From Pseudomonas putida (GTDB taxonomy: Bacteria > Pseudomonadota > Gammaproteobacteria > Pseudomonadales > Pseudomonadaceae), in NCBI RefSeq assembly GCF_001941965.1, contig NZ_MKZO01000020.1, positions 1-64,000 on the forward strand: 64,000 bases of DNA, written 5' to 3'. Under the pieces are notes generated by a model that saw only the letters and a program-made list of their open reading frames with translations, did not search any database and had not been told where the DNA came from. The first letter of the stretch is position 1, and each line of letters begins with the position of its first letter. A program made the translations under genes and the position numbers. This document shows, one piece after another, positions 58,654 to 64,000 of this stretch.

Positions 58654-58678
58654 TGTATTTGTTACGGTAACAATTACA
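58654..58678. promoter_or_regulatory. Near-perfect 25-bp palindrome (candidate Rrf2 operator)
   Basis: The core TTGTTAC-G-GTAACAA (58659-58673) is a perfect inverted repeat, and symmetry continues to TGTA...TACA with one mismatch in each 12-base arm. It is the only such site in the 181-bp divergent region of the Rrf2 regulator and the ABC operon. Confidence 0.55.
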
Positions 58679-58746
58679 AATAAGCAGCTTCGACGCAATC
58701 CGCTTGACCGAATAACCATTCTTCACGGTTCACAGGGGGCAGTGCA

Positions 58747-60348
58747 ATGAGCGATAAGAACAACAAGAATCCTCAAGCGATGTTCGACAGCGGCCTGCCG
58801 CGTCGGGATTTCCTCAAGTACAGTGCCGCCGCTGCGGCCATTGCCGGGGCCTTCTCCCTCGGCCTGCCGTTGCGCGGCCATGCCGTCGAAGCGACGCCGA
58901 AACCGGGTGGCAGCCTGCGCCTGGGCCTGGCAGGGGCCAGCACCACCGACTCCAAAGACCCGGGCTCCTGGGTCGACACCTTCACCTTCATTGGCTTTTC
59001 GGCGGTCTACAACACTCTCACCGAAATCTCCGTCGAAGGCACCGCCATCCCTGAGCTGGCCGAGCGTTGGGAATCCAGCCCGGACGCCAGGGTCTGGACC
59101 TTCACCCTGCGCCAGGGCGTGACCTTCCACAATGGCAAAAGCCTGAGCGCCGACGACGTGGTGGCTTCGATCCAGCACCACCTGGGCGAGAAATCCACCT
59201 CAGCAGCCAAGACCGTACTGGGCGACGTCGCCCACGTGCGTGCCTCCGCCCCGGACACCGTGGTATTCGAACTGCACGCAGGTAACGCCGACTTCGCCTA
59301 CGTGGTCGCCGACTATCACCTGGTGATCATGCCGGCCAAGGACGGCCAGGCCGACTGGCAGGCCGGCGTCGGCACTGGCGGCTACCGCATCAAGTCCTTC
59401 GAGCCTGGCGTGCGCATGGACCTGGAGCGCAGCCCTGACTACTGGAAGCCGGGCAGGGCGCATTTCGCCAGCGCCGAGCTGCTGGCCATCAGCGACGGTG
59501 CCGCGAGGGTCAACGCGCTGGTTACCGGTAAAGTCGACGTGATCAACAAGGTCGACCTCAAGACCGTGGCCCTGCTCAAGCGCAACCCGAAGCTTGTGAT
59601 CGAGGAAACCAAGGGCGCCCAGCACTACACCTTCCCGATGCTCTGTGACAGCCAGCAGTTCCGTGACAACAACGTGCGCCTGGCCCTCAAGCATGCAATC
59701 AACCGCGAAAACCTGCTGGCTTCGGTGCTCTACGGCTACGGCCAGGTCGGCAACGACCATCCGCTGCAGCCGGCCAACCGCTTCATCAACCCGGCGCTGG
59801 AGCAGCGCGCCTACGATCCGGACAAGGCGCGCTTCTACCTGCGCCAGGCCGGTATGGACAGCCTCAAGGTGCGCCTGCAGGCCTCCGATGCCGCCTACAG
59901 CGGCGCGGTGGACGCCTCGGTGCTGTTCAAGGAGCAGGCACGCCAGGCCGGAATCGATATCGACGTGGTGCGCGAGCCGGCCGACGGCTTCTTCTCCAAT
60001 GTCTGGATGAAACAGCCCTTCACCACCTCGTTCTGGTACTCCAGCCTCACCGCCGACCGCATGTTCAGCATCGGCTACGCCAAAGGCGCGGCCTGGAACG
60101 AGACCCACTGGGACAACCCGCGTTTCAACCAGTTGCTCAATGCCGCTCGCGGCGAGATGAACGAGCCGCTGCGCCGCGAGATGTACAACGAAATGCAGGC
60201 GCTGTGCCGCGACGATGGCGGGGCGATCGTGCCGTTGTTCGCCAGCTCCGTGGCCGCCCGTTCCAGCCGCGTGGCCCATGGTCCGCTCACCGCCCCCTAC
60301 GGCGAGCTGGACGGCCTGCGGGTGATCGAACGCTGGTGGCAAGCCTGA
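58747..60348 (+). CDS. ABC importer solute-binding protein (peptide type, Tat-exported)
   Basis: A 533-residue periplasmic binding protein of the DppA/OppA class. The leader LPRRDFLKYSAAAAAIAGAFSLGLPL has the twin-arginine motif, so it is probably exported folded. The mature part has the usual signatures: VYNTLTEI, PELAERWESSPDARVWTFTLRQGVTFHNGKSLSADDV and FRDNNVRLALKHAINRENLL. It carries a peptide, opine or similar ligand. It leads a five-gene run ending in a flavin reductase. Confidence 0.9.
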   Translation: MSDKNNKNPQAMFDSGLPRRDFLKYSAAAAAIAGAFSLGLPLRGHAVEATPKPGGSLRLGLAGASTTDSKDPGSWVDTFTFIGFSAVYNTLTEISVEGTAIPELAERWESSPDARVWTFTLRQGVTFHNGKSLSADDVVASIQHHLGEKSTSAAKTVLGDVAHVRASAPDTVVFELHAGNADFAYVVADYHLVIMPAKDGQADWQAGVGTGGYRIKSFEPGVRMDLERSPDYWKPGRAHFASAELLAISDGAARVNALVTGKVDVINKVDLKTVALLKRNPKLVIEETKGAQHYTFPMLCDSQQFRDNNVRLALKHAINRENLLASVLYGYGQVGNDHPLQPANRFINPALEQRAYDPDKARFYLRQAGMDSLKVRLQASDAAYSGAVDASVLFKEQARQAGIDIDVVREPADGFFSNVWMKQPFTTSFWYSSLTADRMFSIGYAKGAAWNETHWDNPRFNQLLNAARGEMNEPLRREMYNEMQALCRDDGGAIVPLFASSVAARSSRVAHGPLTAPYGELDGLRVIERWWQA

Positions 60349-60399
60349 TCCGCGAGCGCATTCAAGGGCTGACCCTGCATCCAGTCGAGGAGTTGTACG

Positions 60400-61359
60400 G
60401 TGAACAATCTTGGCAAACTGCTTGTGCAGCGACTGGCCCTGGGCCTGTTGTCGCTGTTTGCGGTCTCGGTGGTGATCTTCCTGGCAGTCGGCATGCTCCC
60501 GGGCGACATCGCCCAGGCCATGCTCGGCCAGTCGGCGACTGCGGAAACCGTGGCAGCGTTCCGCGCCCAACTGGGGCTGGACCTGCCGGCGCTGCAACGT
60601 TTCATACAGTGGGCCTGGCGCCTGCTACACGGTGACCTGGGCGTTTCCCTGGCGAACCAGCGGCCGATTGCCGAACTGGTCGGTGCGCGGTTGGGCAACA
60701 CCTTCAGCCTGGCCTTGCTGGCGGCGCTGGTATCGGTGCCGACCGCGCTGTTGCTGGGCATGCTCGCGGCGTTGTACCGCAACAGCTGGTTCGACCGGCT
60801 GCTCAATACCAGCGCCCTCAGCGCCGTGTCGTTCCCCGAGTTCTTCGTCGCCTACATCCTGATCCTGGTGTTCGCGGTGAAGCTGGAATGGTTGCCGGGC
60901 ATCTCCAGCCTGTCGCCCGACGCCTCGCTGGGCGAGGTGCTGGAAGCCTCGGTGCTGCCGGTCGCGACCCTGAGCCTGGTGGTCATCGCACAGATGATGC
61001 GCATGACCCGCGCCTCGCTGATCAACCTCCTAGCCAGCCCTTACATCGAGATGGCCCGGCTCAAGGGCGTAGCGCCGTCGCGCATCATCTTCAAGCATGC
61101 ACTGCCCAACGCCCTGGCGCCGATCGTCAACGTGGTGGCGCTGAACCTGGCGTACCTGGTGGTGGGCGTGGTGGTGGTGGAGGTGGTGTTCGTCTACCCC
61201 GGCCTGGGCCAGTTGCTGGTGGACTCGGTGGCCAAGCGCGACATCCCGGTGGTGCAGGCCTGCAGCCTGATCTTCGCCGGCACCTACATCCTGCTCAATA
61301 CCGGCGCCGACGTGCTGTCGATTGCCAGCAACCCACGCCTGATGCATCCGAAGGGGTAG
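60400..61359 (+). CDS. ABC importer permease, DppB type
   Basis: A 319-residue inner-membrane permease with about six membrane segments. It has the BPD signature (RLKGVAPSRIIFKHALPNALAPIVNVVAL) that contacts the ATPase, and a typical GDLGVSLANQRPI loop. The start is GTG 60400 with GAGGAG upstream. Together with the next permease it forms the channel. Confidence 0.9.
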   Translation: MNNLGKLLVQRLALGLLSLFAVSVVIFLAVGMLPGDIAQAMLGQSATAETVAAFRAQLGLDLPALQRFIQWAWRLLHGDLGVSLANQRPIAELVGARLGNTFSLALLAALVSVPTALLLGMLAALYRNSWFDRLLNTSALSAVSFPEFFVAYILILVFAVKLEWLPGISSLSPDASLGEVLEASVLPVATLSLVVIAQMMRMTRASLINLLASPYIEMARLKGVAPSRIIFKHALPNALAPIVNVVALNLAYLVVGVVVVEVVFVYPGLGQLLVDSVAKRDIPVVQACSLIFAGTYILLNTGADVLSIASNPRLMHPKG

Positions 61360-61362
61360 ACC

Positions 61363-62190
61363 ATGAACCTGATCACACCTTTGCTGCGCGCACCGCTGAG
61401 CGCCAAGTTCGGCCTGCTGGTGATTGTTGCCTACGTCGTGGTAGCGCTGTTCGCACCGCTGCTGGCGCCCTACGGCGAAACCCAGGTGGTGGGCGACGGG
61501 TTCGCGCCGTGGAGCCCGGAGTTCCTGCTGGGCACCGATAATCTCGGCCGCGACATGTTCAGCCGCCTGCTCTATGGCGCCCGCAATACCCTGGGTATCG
61601 CCTTCCTGACCACCACCCTGGCGTTCCTGCTGGGCGGCCTGTGCGGACTGGTGGCGGCGATCAAGGGCGGCTGGATTGACCAGGGGCTATCGCGGGTGGT
61701 GGACATCCTGATGGCCATCCCGCAACTGATCTTCGCCTTGCTGCTCCTTAGCGTGGTCGGCACCACGGCCACCTCGCTGGTGCTGGTGATCGCGCTGCTC
61801 GATGCCACTCGGGTGTTCCGCCTGGCGCGGGCGGTGGCGATGAGCGTAGTGGTGCAGGACTTCGTCGAGGCCGCGCGGCTGCGCGGGGAAGGGCTATGGT
61901 GGCTGGTCAGCCGGGAAGTGCTGCCCAATGCCGCGGCGCCGCTGATCGCCGAGTTCGGCCTGCGCTTCTGCTTCGTCTTCCTGTTCATCAGCGCCCTGTC
62001 GTTCCTGGGCCTGGGCATCCAGCCGCCAACCGCCGACTGGGGCAGCATGGTGCGCGACAACGCGGTGCTGATCACCTTCGGTGACGTCAGCCCGCTGCTT
62101 CCGGCCCTCGCGGTGGCGTTGATCACGGTGAGCGTGAACTTCGTCGTCGACTGGGTGCTGCACCTGTCCAGCGGCCTGAAGGAGTGCTGA
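61363..62190 (+). CDS. ABC importer permease, DppC type
   Basis: A 275-residue permease with five to six membrane segments. The N-terminus and FLLGTDNLGRDMFSRLLYGARNTL stretch are typical of DppC, and the ATPase-contact loop is EAARLRGEGLWWLVSREVLPNAAAPLIAEF. It starts 3 bp after the DppB-type gene and its end abuts the ATPase gene. Confidence 0.9.
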   Translation: MNLITPLLRAPLSAKFGLLVIVAYVVVALFAPLLAPYGETQVVGDGFAPWSPEFLLGTDNLGRDMFSRLLYGARNTLGIAFLTTTLAFLLGGLCGLVAAIKGGWIDQGLSRVVDILMAIPQLIFALLLLSVVGTTATSLVLVIALLDATRVFRLARAVAMSVVVQDFVEAARLRGEGLWWLVSREVLPNAAAPLIAEFGLRFCFVFLFISALSFLGLGIQPPTADWGSMVRDNAVLITFGDVSPLLPALAVALITVSVNFVVDWVLHLSSGLKEC

Positions 62191-62192
62191 GC

Positions 62193-63827
62193 ATGAGCAA
62201 TGATACCTTGCTGGAAATCCGTGGCCTGAAGATCGAAGGCCACTATGAAGACGCCTGGCACCCGCTGATCAAGGGGATCGACCTGACCCTGAAGCGCGGC
62301 GAAGTGCTGGGCTTGATCGGTGAGTCCGGGGCGGGCAAATCCACCCTGGGCCTGGCATCGATGGGCTATGTGCGCGATGGCTGCCGGATCACTGGCGGTA
62401 GCGTGTGTTTCGATGGCATCCAGTTGCTGGAGGCCAGCGCCGAGACCCTGCGCACGCTGCGCGGCCTGCGCATCGCCTATGTCGCGCAAAGCGCCGCAGC
62501 GTCGTTCAACCCGGCGCACCGGCTGATCGACCAGCACGTGGAAACGGCGGTGACCAATGGCGGTATCGACCGCGCCAAGGCCAAGGCCGAGGCGGTGGAG
62601 CTGTACCGCATCCTGCGTCTGCCAGACCCTGAAAACATAGGTCAGCGTTACCCGCATCAGTTGTCGGGTGGCCAGTTGCAGCGGGTGATGACGGCCATGG
62701 CGATGGCCTGCCATCCCGACCTGATCATCTTCGACGAACCGACCACCGCGCTGGACGTCACTACCCAGATCGAGGTGTTGGCAGCGATCCGCGATGCGGT
62801 GAAAACCTTTGGCAGTGCAGCGCTGTACATCAGCCATGACCTGGCCGTGGTGGCGCAGATGGCCGACCGCATCATGGTCCTGCGCCACGGCAGCCTGGTG
62901 GAGGAAGCGCAGACCCGCACCATGCTCAGTGCGCCGCAGGAGGAATACACCCAGTCGCTGTGGGCGGTGCGTAATTTCCATACCTCGGCCAAGGCGTGCC
63001 CGGGCAATGAGAAGCCGCTGCTGGAAGTACGCAATACCGACGCCGGCTACGGCCATCAGCCGGTGCTGCACGATGTGTCGCTCAAGCTATATCGCGGCCA
63101 GACCCTGGCGGTGATCGGCGAGTCGGGCAGCGGCAAGAGCACCACGGCGCGGCTGATCAGCGGGTTGCTGCAGCCGACTGCCGGGCAGGTGCTGTATGAC
63201 GGCGAGCCGCTGCCGGCGGACTATCGCCAGCGCAGCAAGGAGCAGTTGCGGCGCATCCAGATGATTTACCAGATCCCCGACACCGCGCTCAATCCCCGCC
63301 AGCGCATCGTCGACATCATTGGCCGGCCGCTGAGTTTCTACCTCGGGCTCAAGGGCAAGGCGCTGCGCGAGCGGGTGGCCGAGCTGCTGCGGATGATCGA
63401 CCTGGAGCCGGCCAAGTACATGGACCGTCTGCCGCGGGAACTGTCGGGCGGGCAGAAGCAGCGAATCTGCATTGCCCGCGCCCTGGCGGCGGAGCCGCAA
63501 CTGATCCTCTGCGACGAAGTCACGTCGGCGCTGGACCAGCTGGTGGCCGAGGGCGTACTGAAACTGCTCGACCGCATCCAGCGCGAGCTGGGCGTGGCTT
63601 ATCTCTTCATTACCCACGATGTGGCCACGGTGCGCGCCATCGCCGACGAGGTGCTGGTGATGCAGCGGGGCAGGGTGGTCGACCACGGCAGCCGCGAAGC
63701 GATCTTCCGCCCGCCGTTCCGTGACTACACCGGTTTGCTGTTCTCCTGCGAACCAGAGATGGACCCGGACTGGCTCGACCGGCTGTTGGCGACGCGTGAT
63801 TCCACTTCCCCTTTGGCGACGGTTTGA
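62193..63827 (+). CDS. Fused double ABC ATPase (DppD-DppF type)
   Basis: A 544-residue protein holding both ATPases of a peptide-type importer. Domain 1 (about 1-265) has Walker A GESGAGKST, signature LSGGQLQR and Walker B LIIFDEP. Domain 2 (about 275-540) has GESGSGKST, LSGGQKQR and LILCDEV. The second domain's Walker B reads DEV instead of DEP, a common variant. ATG 62193 with AAGGAG eight bases before is preferred to a GTG nine bases upstream. It couples to the two permeases. Confidence 0.93.
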   Translation: MSNDTLLEIRGLKIEGHYEDAWHPLIKGIDLTLKRGEVLGLIGESGAGKSTLGLASMGYVRDGCRITGGSVCFDGIQLLEASAETLRTLRGLRIAYVAQSAAASFNPAHRLIDQHVETAVTNGGIDRAKAKAEAVELYRILRLPDPENIGQRYPHQLSGGQLQRVMTAMAMACHPDLIIFDEPTTALDVTTQIEVLAAIRDAVKTFGSAALYISHDLAVVAQMADRIMVLRHGSLVEEAQTRTMLSAPQEEYTQSLWAVRNFHTSAKACPGNEKPLLEVRNTDAGYGHQPVLHDVSLKLYRGQTLAVIGESGSGKSTTARLISGLLQPTAGQVLYDGEPLPADYRQRSKEQLRRIQMIYQIPDTALNPRQRIVDIIGRPLSFYLGLKGKALRERVAELLRMIDLEPAKYMDRLPRELSGGQKQRICIARALAAEPQLILCDEVTSALDQLVAEGVLKLLDRIQRELGVAYLFITHDVATVRAIADEVLVMQRGRVVDHGSREAIFRPPFRDYTGLLFSCEPEMDPDWLDRLLATRDSTSPLATV

Positions 63828-63836
63828 GGATTGCCC

Positions 63837-64000
63837 ATGAAAGTGCTGATCGTTCACGCTCATCCCGAGCCTCGATCCTTTACTGCCGCGCTGCGTGACC
63901 AGGCGGCGGAGACCTTCCGTGCTCAGGGGCATGACGTGCAGGTGAGCGACCTGTATGCGATGGGATGGAATCCTGTGGCCAGTGCCGACGACTTCAGCCA
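63837..64000 (+). CDS. NAD(P)H-dependent flavin/quinone oxidoreductase, cut off
   Basis: Only the first ~54 residues are in the window: KVLIVHAHPEPRSFTAALRDQAAETFRAQGHDVQVSDLYAMGWNPVAS. This is the N-terminal part of a flavodoxin-like NAD(P)H quinone reductase (KefF/MdaB/NQO group). ATG 63837 lies nine bases after the ATPase stop, so it is in the ABC operon. The remaining reading frame lies beyond the window. Confidence 0.8.
   Translation, partial: MKVLIVHAHPEPRSFTAALRDQAAETFRAQGHDVQVSDLYAMGWNPVASADDFS

Overview
The window is a high-GC gammaproteobacterial chromosome segment, almost certainly Pseudomonas (P. fluorescens/putida complex). The evidence is dense GC-rich coding with ATGA overlaps, Pseudomonas-type REP elements (core TGGCAAGCCAGCTCCCACAG, mostly as inverted pairs) between genes, and typical gene families. 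I saw no rRNA, tRNA, CRISPR array, integrase or insertion sequence.

Layout. (1) 161-5010, minus strand: a CptA-type phosphoethanolamine transferase and three coupled glycan genes (CDP-glycerol/capsule-type transferase, DXD glycosyltransferase, pyruvyl-transferase-like protein), probably for surface polysaccharide or LPS. (2) 5640-19732, plus strand: an orphan VgrG-linked type VI secretion effector island. It runs vgrG, DUF4123 adaptor, two DUF3304 genes, a Tle1-type lipase effector (DUF2235, GFSRG), five more DUF3304 genes, a PAAR tip protein, an unknown membrane protein and a TssM/IcmF-like protein whose P-loop is not recognisable. (3) 19849-23880, minus: ArsB-like transporter, diguanylate cyclase and a secreted-type beta-propeller. 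(4) 24036-34652, minus: an ebo (EDB) metabolite-traffic operon, DedA-EboD fusion, EboC, EboA, EboB, EboE, EboF, continuing into a monohaem c-type protein and an unrecognised 788-residue protein. (5) 34840-40246: stress and housekeeping genes (hemerythrin, SDR, zinc dehydrogenase, thymidylate-kinase-like, GNAT). (6) 40292-44710: a pentahaem cytochrome divergent from a two-component system. (7) 44714-50305: LysR/SDR pair, Tat-type amidase, DapA paralogue, frameshifted ACT-domain gene, histidine phosphatase. (8) 50444-52939: a triple tail-collar protein and a small membrane protein. (9) 53038-57651: a demethylase-type catabolic cluster with an XRE-cupin regulator, an orphan polyamine-type binding protein and a class II aldolase. 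(10) 58125-64000: an Rrf2 regulator divergent from a complete peptide/opine-type ABC importer, ending in a cut-off quinone-reductase-like gene.

The two most interesting regions are the T6SS island and the ebo operon. In the island, seven DUF3304 paralogues surround one Tle1 effector, in a largely overlapping chain that ends in an unusual TssM-like protein. In the ebo operon, a membrane DedA domain is fused to the dehydroquinate-synthase-like EboD and two extra genes follow EboF with almost no gap. Several precise palindromes (5272-5306, 46551-46565, 55693-55719, 58654-58678) sit at promoters and look like regulator operators.
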